From an uncultured Thiomonas sp. (GTDB lineage Bacteria > Pseudomonadota > Gammaproteobacteria > Burkholderiales > Burkholderiaceae_C): 14,036 nucleotides of DNA. Made by a program: the position numbers and the translations under genes. The stretch spans positions 1-14,036 of the forward strand of contig CALBRU010000381.1 of the NCBI GenBank assembly GCA_937927695.1. The letters run 5' to 3'. The notes below the pieces were generated by a model. It searched no databases, had not been told where the DNA came from, and worked only from the letters and a program-made list of their open reading frames with translations. This document shows, piece by piece, positions 7,637 to 14,036 of this stretch (positions are counted from its first letter, which is position 1; each line of letters opens with the position of its first letter).

Positions 7637-7738
7637 GGGAACGATTTTTCTTGGAATGTCAAGTCATGTTACCGACTTACCCAAGCGTCGTCCCTCTGAA
7701 AATCTGCAGGTGTTGCGCCGAAGAATCGCAAACAAGAT

Positions 7739-8725
7739 TCAACGATTGACCGCCTGCATCCCCGCTTCCGGGTAGCGCTCGCCGCTGGCCGCACCGGGCG
7801 GCACCGCCTGATGAATGCGAATGAGATCCGCCGTGCTCAGGCGCACCCGCAACGCGCCCATGTTTTCCTCCAGATAGCGCCGCCGCTTGGTGCCCGGAAT
7901 GGCGATGACATCATCGCCCTGCGCCAGCAACCACGCCAGGGCGAACTGCGCCGGGGTGCAGTTCTTCGCCTCGGCCATCTGCCGCACGGTTTCGGCCAGA
8001 CGCAGATTGCGCGAAAACGTCTCAGGCTGAAAACGCGGTGAGCGACGGCGCCAGTCGTCTTCGGGCAGATCGTCAAGCGATTTGATCTGCGAGGTGAGAA
8101 AGCCCCGACCCAAGGGGCTGTAGGCGACGAAAGCGATGCCCAGTTCGCGCACCGTATCGAGCAGCACCCCCTCGGGGTCGCGCGACCACAGCGAATACTC
8201 CGACTGCAGCGCGGCGATGGGGTGGACCGCATGCGCGCGGCGGATGGTGGCGGGCGCCGCCTCGGACAGCCCGAGCCAGCGCACCTTGCCCGCGCGCACC
8301 AGATCGGCCATCGCGCCCACCGTCTCCTCGATCGGCACCTCGGGATCGACGCGGTGCTGGTAATACAGATCGATCACGTCCACGCCCAACCGTTTCAGGC
8401 TGGCTTCACAGCTCTGCCGCACATAGTCGGGGCGGCCGTTGACGCCGAGAAACTCGCCATTCGGCCCACGCATATTGCCGAATTTGGTCGCCAGAAAAAC
8501 CTCATCGCGACGCCCGTTGATGGCGCGGCCGACTAACACCTCGTTACGTCCAACGCCGTACATATCGGCCGTATCGAGAAAATTCACGCCGAGATCGAGT
8601 GCGCGACGAAGGGTGGCGATCGATTCGGCGTCGTCGCCCTGCCCGTAAAACTCGGACATCCCCATACATCCCAGGCCGAGAGCCGAGACATTCGGCCCAT
8701 CAGCGCCCAATTGTCGGTACTGCAT
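7739..8725 (-). CDS. NADP-dependent aldo/keto reductase
   Basis: A 328-residue cytosolic oxidoreductase of the aldo/keto reductase superfamily, folding as a TIM barrel and reducing carbonyls with NADPH. The catalytic tetrad is visible: Asp51 and Tyr56 in FLDTADMYG, Lys81 in LATKFG, and His124 in YYQHRVD. Other family blocks are GLGCMGMSEFYG (17-28), AYSPLGRGFLTS and the cofactor-binding IPGTKRRRYLEEN near the C-terminus. It resembles the broad YhdN/IolS-like group, whose substrates are diverse, so none is proposed. The start is well supported by AGGAGGAA (complement of 8731-8738) five bases upstream of the ATG. A 198-bp gap separates it from a divergent diguanylate cyclase gene, so each should have its own promoter there. 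Confidence 0.92.
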   Translation of the reverse strand: MQYRQLGADGPNVSALGLGCMGMSEFYGQGDDAESIATLRRALDLGVNFLDTADMYGVGRNEVLVGRAINGRRDEVFLATKFGNMRGPNGEFLGVNGRPDYVRQSCEASLKRLGVDVIDLYYQHRVDPEVPIEETVGAMADLVRAGKVRWLGLSEAAPATIRRAHAVHPIAALQSEYSLWSRDPEGVLLDTVRELGIAFVAYSPLGRGFLTSQIKSLDDLPEDDWRRRSPRFQPETFSRNLRLAETVRQMAEAKNCTPAQFALAWLLAQGDDVIAIPGTKRRRYLEENMGALRVRLSTADLIRIHQAVPPGAASGERYPEAGMQAVNR

Positions 8726-8923
8726 CGCTATTCCTCCTGCTCACCCAGCAAACATGTGGGCATTCAGACCTAGCCTATCGGTTCGCGCGGGCGTGCGCTG
8801 TTACCGTGGGTAAACCGGAAAAAGTTCACGACAGCCGCAGTTTCCTGTTGTTTCAACCCGCACCTGCCTGAAGAACACTTCCTAAAATTTACATCTCTCG
8901 ATATCCCCGTACCTCGCCCGCCC

Positions 8924-10387
8924 ATGATCGCCCCCACACTGCACCCAGGCGAGCTCGCCAATATGTTCGAACTCGCGCCGGTTTCGCTCTGGGTCGAGGA
9001 TCTCAGCGCCCTGCATCAGTTGTTCACACAATGGCGGGCCGAGGGAGTGAGCGATCTGCGCGCCTGGTTGCACGAACAGCCCGCCCGCGTGGCCGAATGC
9101 TCGGCGCGCATCAAAGTGTTGCAGGTCAACCGCCGCACGCTCGACCTGTTCGAGGCCCGCGATCTGGCGCATCTGGTCGTCAATCTCGGCCGTGTGTTTC
9201 GCGATGACATGCATAGCCATCACCTGGAAGAACTGGTGCAACTATGGCAGGGCGCCACGCGTTACAGCAGTCAGACCGTCAACTACACCTTGAGCGGACG
9301 CCGCCTCGACATCCTGCTCAACGCCCATGTGCTGCCCGGCCACGAACAAAGCTGGAGCCGGGTACTGTTTTCCATCGAAGACCTCACCGACCGCCTGCGC
9401 GCCGAGCACAAGCTGCACGCCAGCGAGCAATATGCGCGCGGCCTGTTCGAGCACTCGCCCGTATCACTTTGGGTCGAGGACTTCAGCGCGGTACGCGGGC
9501 TGTTGTCCATGCTGCGCGAGCAGGGCATCACCGACTTCCCCACCTTCTTGCGCGTGCATCCGGAATTCATTGACCGCTGCATGCAGGAAATCCATGTGCT
9601 CGACGTCAACCATCAGACCCTGAGCATGGTGGGCGCCAGCGACAAGCCGCATCTGCTGCGCAACCTGCAGCTTGTGTTCCGCGATGACATGCGGGTGCAT
9701 TTCGCCGATCAGCTCATCGACCTGTGGAACGGCAAGCTCACCCAGCAGCGTGAAGTCATCAACTACAGCCTCAATGGCCAGCCGATCAACGCCCACATGC
9801 AGTTCGCCGTCATGCCCGGACATGAACACGACTGGGCGCAGGTGCTGGTCTCGCTCACCGACATCACGGCACGCAAAAAGGCCGAGGCCTATCTCGAATT
9901 CCTGGGCAACCACGACGTACTCACCAGCCTGCGCAACCGCACCTTCTATGTCGATGAAATCAACCGCCTCGAACGCAAGGAGGCCTGGCCCGTGAGCGTC
10001 ATCATGCTCGACCTCAACGGCCTGAAATCCGTCAACGACGAACTCGGCCACGCCGCGGGCGACAGCCTGCTGCGCCGCGCCGGCGAGGTGCTCACCAAAC
10101 TGGTGGACAAACCGCAGGTCGCCGCTCGCGTGGGTGGCGATGAATTCGTACTGCTGCTGCCCGACGCCGACGCCAGTGCCGCCAAAACGCTAAGCCAGCG
10201 CCTGCACGAACTCGTCGACCTGAACAACCAGTTTCACCAGTCCCCGCGACTGAGCTTTTCCTTGGGTATCGCCACCTGCATGCCCGGCGAACGCCTGGAA
10301 GCCGCCATCCACCGCGCCGACCAGCAGATGTACACCGAAAAGCGCGCCTACTACCTGAAGTCAGACATCGACAGGCGACACGATTAG
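8924..10387 (+). CDS. Diguanylate cyclase with two tandem PAS-type sensor modules
   Basis: A 487-residue soluble protein predicted to make cyclic di-GMP under sensory control. Residues about 15-157 and 175-317 are copies of one PAS-type module at an exact 160-residue period without gaps: LAPVSLWVEDLSA/HSPVSLWVEDFSA, VLQVNRRTL/VLDVNHQTL, VFRDDM/VFRDDM, LPGHE/MPGHE. By hand count 59 of 143 aligned positions are identical. Residues about 325-478 are a GGDEF domain with VLTSLRNR, MLDLNGLKSVNDELGHAAGD and an intact GGDEF (404-408). The position where an I-site RxxD would be reads DKPQ, so feedback inhibition through that site is unlikely. The ATG at 8924 lacks a clear ribosome-binding site; an in-frame ATG at 8963 is an alternative that keeps every domain. 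No membrane segment is seen. Confidence 0.88.
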   Translation: MIAPTLHPGELANMFELAPVSLWVEDLSALHQLFTQWRAEGVSDLRAWLHEQPARVAECSARIKVLQVNRRTLDLFEARDLAHLVVNLGRVFRDDMHSHHLEELVQLWQGATRYSSQTVNYTLSGRRLDILLNAHVLPGHEQSWSRVLFSIEDLTDRLRAEHKLHASEQYARGLFEHSPVSLWVEDFSAVRGLLSMLREQGITDFPTFLRVHPEFIDRCMQEIHVLDVNHQTLSMVGASDKPHLLRNLQLVFRDDMRVHFADQLIDLWNGKLTQQREVINYSLNGQPINAHMQFAVMPGHEHDWAQVLVSLTDITARKKAEAYLEFLGNHDVLTSLRNRTFYVDEINRLERKEAWPVSVIMLDLNGLKSVNDELGHAAGDSLLRRAGEVLTKLVDKPQVAARVGGDEFVLLLPDADASAAKTLSQRLHELVDLNNQFHQSPRLSFSLGIATCMPGERLEAAIHRADQQMYTEKRAYYLKSDIDRRHD

Positions 10388-10426
10388 GGCACGATCACGC
10401 CATTTCTGCGTCCGAGCCGGGGCGCT

Positions 10427-11437
10427 TCAGGCTGCTGCGCCGGCGCACCGTGTCGAGCCGCGCTCGATGCAACGGCCGCTGAGCAAGAGCTTTCTCGCAG
10501 GAAGGTCAGGATTTTTCAGCCGTTCGGACAACAACTGCATGGCGTTGCGTCCGATGTCGTCTACCGGCTGCTCAATCACGGTCAGGCCCGGCTCCACAAT
10601 TTCAGTCCAGCTCTCGTTGTCGAATCCTGCCACGGCGATGTCGCGCGCAATCTGCAGTCCGGCATGCCGAACCGCTCGGACCAAGCCCATGAGCAATAGG
10701 CCGTTGCTTGCAATCAGCGCATCAGGCCGCGCATCAGGCCGCGCCGTCTCGCGCAGCCAGTGCGCAACCGCCTCCTCTGCCGCCAGTGCCTGTGGCGGAA
10801 CAAACGTGGAGCGCGGCGGCAACCCCAGGCGGAACATCGCCGCGACATAGCCGTCATGGCGCTCCACGCCGCTGCTGCTGGCGTTGCCAAACACCCCGGC
10901 GATGCGCCGACAGCCCTGCGCATGCAGGTGCTCAACCAGCAACGCGCTCGCCGCCGCGTTATCCAGCGCCACGGCGTCCTGACCGCCCCGTGCTCCGACA
11001 CGATCGATCAGCACGATCGGAAAACTCCAGTCTTGCGCATTGAGTTGATCCGCCGTCTGCCGCGTAGGCGCGAAGATCACGCCCGTCACACGCTCCTCTT
11101 CCATCAGATTGAGGTACATCGCCTCTTTGTCCGGATTTTCATCGGTATTACACAAAATGACTCTCAACCCTGCGCTGTAAGCCGCGTCTTCCACCGCTCG
11201 GCTGACTGCGGTGAAAAACGGGTTGCGAATGTCCGCGACGATCAGCCCGATGGTGCCCGAGTCTTGCGAGCGCAGTCGGCGTGCGGACAGATTCGGGCGA
11301 TAGCCCGTCTCCCGGATCGCCTGCTGAATGCGTTCGGTGAGCGCAGGGCTGACTGCCGCAGCGCCGCTGAGCGCGCGCGACACCGTCGCCACCGACACAC
11401 CGGCGACACGTGCAACATCCTTGATGCTTGAACTCAT
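10427..11437 (-). CDS. fruR: LacI-family transcriptional regulator, probable FruR
   Basis: A 336-residue DNA-binding regulator. The N-terminal LacI helix-turn-helix is clear (IKDVARVAGVSVATVSRAL, residues 5-23), followed by the hinge helix NLSARRLRS (49-57) and a periplasmic-binding-protein-like effector domain (GTIGLIVADIRNPFF, then VTGVIFAPTR, VAGFDNESWTEIVEPGLTVIEQP). LacI-family proteins bind palindromic operators as dimers and release or gain DNA on binding a sugar or sugar phosphate. Divergent transcription from a fructose phosphotransferase gene supports a FruR/Cra-like role, with fructose 1-phosphate or a related sugar phosphate as the likely effector; that is inferred from position. 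An in-frame TGA three codons upstream makes the ATG at 11437 the furthest possible ATG start. No ribosome-binding site is visible. Confidence 0.85.
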   Translation of the reverse strand: MSSSIKDVARVAGVSVATVSRALSGAAAVSPALTERIQQAIRETGYRPNLSARRLRSQDSGTIGLIVADIRNPFFTAVSRAVEDAAYSAGLRVILCNTDENPDKEAMYLNLMEEERVTGVIFAPTRQTADQLNAQDWSFPIVLIDRVGARGGQDAVALDNAAASALLVEHLHAQGCRRIAGVFGNASSSGVERHDGYVAAMFRLGLPPRSTFVPPQALAAEEAVAHWLRETARPDARPDALIASNGLLLMGLVRAVRHAGLQIARDIAVAGFDNESWTEIVEPGLTVIEQPVDDIGRNAMQLLSERLKNPDLPARKLLLSGRCIERGSTRCAGAAA

Positions 11438-11525
11438 ATGTAAACGTCAACAAAATTTTTCGGGAATTTGCCTACCAAACATCTTCGCATTTTACAAAAA
11501 CTACGCGACGCTTGAGTTGAATCAG

Positions 11526-11545
11526 GGTTTTCACCCGGGAAAACC
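11526..11545 (+). promoter_or_regulatory. Palindrome between fruR and fruB: candidate FruR operator
   Basis: GGTTTTC (11526-11532) and GAAAACC (11539-11545) are perfect 7-base inverted arms around the 6-base spacer ACCCGG. The 20-bp even-length palindrome is of the size bound by LacI-family dimers, lies between the two divergent genes, and ends two bases before a putative -35 element. The sequence does not match the E. coli Cra consensus, although an overlapping TGAATC (11518-11523) resembles its core. Assignment to the neighbouring regulator rests on position and symmetry. Confidence 0.55.
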
Positions 11546-11547
11546 GC

Positions 11548-11575
11548 TTGATGCTGCGGATGTAATCGTTATCAT
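11548..11575 (+). promoter_or_regulatory. fruB: Putative sigma70-type promoter for fruB
   Basis: A -35-like TTGATG (11548-11553) and a -10-like TATCAT (11570-11575) are separated by 16 bases. They match the consensus at 4 of 6 and 5 of 6 positions. The -10 box lies 26 bases before the fruB start codon, leaving a short leader that contains AGGAG. The palindrome is immediately upstream of the -35 box, a position that could serve repression of fruB, repression of fruR or activation. Confidence 0.45.
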
Positions 11576-11601
11576 TCATTCCATGAAACGAGGAGATGAG
11601 A

Positions 11602-14036
11602 ATGTCTGTCACCACACCGCAGGACCTGCTATCTGACGCACGCATCCGTCTTGGCGCCCGGCCAGAGACCAAAGAGGACGCCATCCGCGAAGCCTGCCAG
11701 TTGCTCATCGCCAGCGGCTGTGTCGCACCCGAATTCACTGCCAGCGTGCTGGAGCGAGAAAAAGTGGCTAACACCTTTCTTGGGCATGGCGTGTCGATCC
11801 CGCACAGTCTGGGAAAGGATCGCGACCTGATCCTGCGCGACGGCATTGCGGTGCTGCAAGTCCCACAGGGCGTGGAATGGAACCCGGGGCAGACCGCACG
11901 GCTGGTAGTGGCGATTGCCGCCAAGTCCGATAGCCACATCGCCATCCTGCGCCGTCTCACACGCCTGATCCAGGATGACACGCGCCTGTCTGCCCTGTTC
12001 AGCACCTTGAACCCCTCGGAGCTGGCGAGCGCCCTGAGGGACGACACCGCCTCCGCTGCGACATCGCCTGCTGTGGACTTGGCGCAGACCCTGGACTGGG
12101 TGCTGCCCTATCCCGCCGGCCTGCATGCCCGTCCCGCCTCCGTCTGGGTGGAGGCCGCCCGCAAATCCGGTGTGCGACTCCAAGTGCGGCATGGCAATGA
12201 CACGGCAGATCCGCGCAACCTGGTTGCCCTGCTGAGCCTAGGGCTGCGCCAAGGCGACCTGCTGCATCTCTCAGCCGATGGCGAACACGCCCGCGATGCG
12301 CTTGACCACTTCCGCCAGTTGCTTGACAGCCTGACCCTGCAGGAGCGGGCGGATGCACAACGCGCGGCCGTGCAGACCGCCCCCACTGCGGGAGCCTGGA
12401 TACCGCCAGGCCAGCCCGTCGCAGTACCCGGCATGCCCGCCAGCCCGGGTCTGGCCATCGGGGTCCTGCATGTGCTGGCGAAGTCCCATGCGGAGATCCC
12501 CGATCTGCCCGTACCGCTCGACCAGGGAGCAGACCAACTCAACAACGCACTCATTGCCACCGATCAGCAGCTTGCCGCACTGGCCGACGACACGGCGCGC
12601 CGCATCGGTGAAGCCGAAGCACGCATCTTCAAGGCCCAGCGTGAACTTCTCAAGGACAGCGATCTCATCACCCTGGCTTGCCAGATCATGGTCGAAGGGC
12701 ACGGCGTGGGCTGGTCGTGGAATAGTGCCATTGACCGCATGGCTTGCAAACTGGCCGCCCTGGGCAATCCGGTACTCGCTGGGCGAGCGACCGATCTACG
12801 CGATGTGGGCCGCCGCGTCCTGATGCTGCTGGAACCCACGCTACAACTCGGCTGCCTGCAGGATTTGCCCGACGCGCCGTGCATCCTCGTCTCCGACGAC
12901 CTCAGCCCCTCTGACACCGCCGCCATCGACATGACCCGTGTCGTTGGGCTGGCCATCGCGCAGGGCGGACCCACCTCGCACACGGCCATTCTTGCGCGCA
13001 CTCTCGGGCTTCCCGCCATTGTTGGCGCGGGACCGGCACTGCAGGCCCTGCGCAGCGGCACGCAAGGCGTGATCGACGGCGTTGGCGGCAAGCTTTATCT
13101 CGATCCGAGCGAGGCCGATCTCGCCTCGGCCCGCTCCTGGATGACCAATGAGGCTGCGCGACGCGACGCGCAGAAGGCCGAACGCAGCCAGGCTGCGCGC
13201 CTGCTGGATGGCCATGTTGTCGCCATCGGGGCCAATGTCAACCTGCCTTCCCAGGTGCCAATGGCCATAGACGAAGGCGCGGAGGGTGTTGGCCTGATGC
13301 GCACCGAATTTCTCTTCCTGGAACGTGGCGAAACACCCGATGAGGCGGCGCAATTCGCCATCTACCGCGACATGATCAAAGCATTGGGCAAGCGGCCGCT
13401 GATCGTGCGAGCGCTGGACATTGGCGGCGACAAACAGGTGGCTCATCTGCATCTGCCGCAGGAAGCCAATCCATTTCTCGGTGTACGCGGCGCGCGTCTG
13501 CTGCTGCGCCGCGCCGATCTGCTGGAGCCCCAACTGCGCGCGCTGTACCGCGCCGCCAAGCTCGGCGCAGACCTGTCCATCATGTTCCCGATGATCACCA
13601 GCGTTGACGAAGTGTTGACCCTGCGCGCCGTATGCGAGCGCATTCGGGCCGAACTGAACGCGCCGCAAGTCCCGCTAGGCATCATGATCGAAGTCCCCGC
13701 AGCCGCCCTCCAGGCCGATGTGCTGGCGGCGCACGTCGATTTTTTCTCCATCGGTACCAACGATCTCACGCAATACACCCTGGCGATGGATCGGCAGAAC
13801 CCCGAGCTGGCGCCGCAAACCGACAGTCTGCACCCCGCCGTGCTGCGCCTCATCCGCACCACGGTGGAAGGCGCGGCGCGGCACGGCCGATGGGTGGGCG
13901 TATGTGGCGGCATGGCTGGCGACCCGTTCGGCGCCGCGCTGCTCACCGGCCTGGGCGTGAACGAGCTGTCCATGACTCCGCGCGACATTCCGGCGGTGAA
14001 GGCCGGAGTTCCCCGCATCCGGGTGACTTTCTTCAT
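11602..14036 (+). CDS. fruB: Fructose-type PTS multiphosphoryl transfer protein (EIIA-HPr-EI fusion), C-terminus beyond window
   Basis: A cytosolic phosphorelay protein that takes phosphate from phosphoenolpyruvate (EI), passes it to HPr and then to EIIA-Fru for a membrane EIIBC permease. All three modules are visible in 811 codons. EIIA-Fru: residues 1-150, with GHGVSIPHSL and active His68. HPr: about 164-245, with GLHARPAS and active His175. EI: about 274-811, with GGPTSHTAILA (active His460), GLMRTEFLFLER, GTNDLTQYTLAMDRQNP (718-734) and VCGGMAGDP (Cys768). The HPr position equal to the regulatory Ser46 is Asn206. Only a short C-terminal tail should be missing. AGGAG (11591-11595) lies 6 bases before the ATG at 11602; an in-frame ATG at 11596 is less likely because it abuts that site. 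fruK and fruA would be expected downstream, outside the window. Confidence 0.94.
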   Translation, partial: MSVTTPQDLLSDARIRLGARPETKEDAIREACQLLIASGCVAPEFTASVLEREKVANTFLGHGVSIPHSLGKDRDLILRDGIAVLQVPQGVEWNPGQTARLVVAIAAKSDSHIAILRRLTRLIQDDTRLSALFSTLNPSELASALRDDTASAATSPAVDLAQTLDWVLPYPAGLHARPASVWVEAARKSGVRLQVRHGNDTADPRNLVALLSLGLRQGDLLHLSADGEHARDALDHFRQLLDSLTLQERADAQRAAVQTAPTAGAWIPPGQPVAVPGMPASPGLAIGVLHVLAKSHAEIPDLPVPLDQGADQLNNALIATDQQLAALADDTARRIGEAEARIFKAQRELLKDSDLITLACQIMVEGHGVGWSWNSAIDRMACKLAALGNPVLAGRATDLRDVGRRVLMLLEPTLQLGCLQDLPDAPCILVSDDLSPSDTAAIDMTRVVGLAIAQGGPTSHTAILARTLGLPAIVGAGPALQALRSGTQGVIDGVGGKLYLDPSEADLASARSWMTNEAARRDAQKAERSQAARLLDGHVVAIGANVNLPSQVPMAIDEGAEGVGLMRTEFLFLERGETPDEAAQFAIYRDMIKALGKRPLIVRALDIGGDKQVAHLHLPQEANPFLGVRGARLLLRRADLLEPQLRALYRAAKLGADLSIMFPMITSVDEVLTLRAVCERIRAELNAPQVPLGIMIEVPAAALQADVLAAHVDFFSIGTNDLTQYTLAMDRQNPELAPQTDSLHPAVLRLIRTTVEGAARHGRWVGVCGGMAGDPFGAALLTGLGVNELSMTPRDIPAVKAGVPRIRVTFF

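Noticed and set aside
5579..7699. A 706-codon open frame on the plus strand antisense to the HDOD/GGEEF gene
   Set aside because: The translation is rich in Arg, His, Gln and Ala without recognisable domains, while the minus strand encodes three clear domains with intact motifs. It is a GC-driven shadow.
7637..7738. TTGACA on the minus strand at about 7658-7663, considered as the -35 of the HDOD gene
   Set aside because: It lies too close to the start codon at 7636; a -10 at normal spacing would fall on the start codon, and nothing there resembles TATAAT.
7723..7740. GAATC-N8-GATTC inverted repeat after the aldo/keto reductase stop, considered as a terminator
   Set aside because: The stem is five pairs and AU-rich, without a following T-run on the coding strand.
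8801..8813. TTACC-GTG-GGTAA inverted repeat in the gap between the aldo/keto reductase and the PAS cyclase, considered as an operator
   Set aside because: Five-base arms are short enough to occur by chance, no promoter element is placed around it convincingly, and no regulator gene is adjacent.
12841..13668. A 275-codon open frame on the minus strand, with other long minus-strand frames to 14036
   Set aside because: They lie antisense to the EI module, whose plus-strand frame carries all catalytic motifs. High GC content readily produces such shadow frames.

Overview
The window is GC-rich bacterial DNA with tightly packed genes and no RNA genes, insertion sequences, CRISPR arrays or phage genes that I can see. 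Gene content (PmbA next to a DarP/YjgA-type protein and MogA; a fused EIIA-HPr-EI fructose phosphotransferase with a divergent LacI-type regulator) and the high GC content suggest a betaproteobacterium of the order Burkholderiales. I suspect a Thiomonas-like organism, but that is an inference from gene order and a typical GC-rich intergenic repeat, not a measured result.

Layout from left to right. (1) 1-1265, minus: pmbA, cut off at its C-terminus by the window edge. (2) 1356-5735, plus: a run of darP (yjgA), mogA and an ABC transporter of the WtpABC type (periplasmic binding protein, permease, ATPase). The theme from mogA onward is molybdate/tungstate uptake and insertion of the metal into pterin cofactor. 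A 23-bp inverted repeat lies just before wtpA, and two tandem ~80-bp GC-rich repeat copies separate wtpA from wtpB. (3) 5744-8725, minus: an HDOD/receiver-like/GGEEF signalling protein, preceded by an aldo/keto reductase gene. (4) 8924-10387, plus: a diguanylate cyclase with two ungapped tandem copies of a PAS-type sensor module. (5) 10427-11437, minus: a LacI-family regulator, probably FruR. It diverges from 11602-14036, plus: a fructose-type EIIA-HPr-EI multiphosphoryl transfer protein running off the right edge. A palindrome and a sigma70-like promoter lie between these two.

How the parts fit. WtpABC would import tungstate or molybdate. MogA would adenylylate molybdopterin so the metal can be inserted. 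The two GGDEF-domain proteins probably make cyclic di-GMP in response to different inputs. The FruR/FruB pair is the start of a fructose uptake operon, whose fruK and fruA genes would be expected beyond the right edge. Most of the window is recognisable, ordinary gene content. The points most worth a second look are the two candidate operator palindromes, the wtpA/wtpB tandem repeat, the archaeal-type oxyanion transporter beside mogA, and the domain architectures of the two cyclic-di-GMP proteins. I did not find convincing evidence of a wholly undescribed system.
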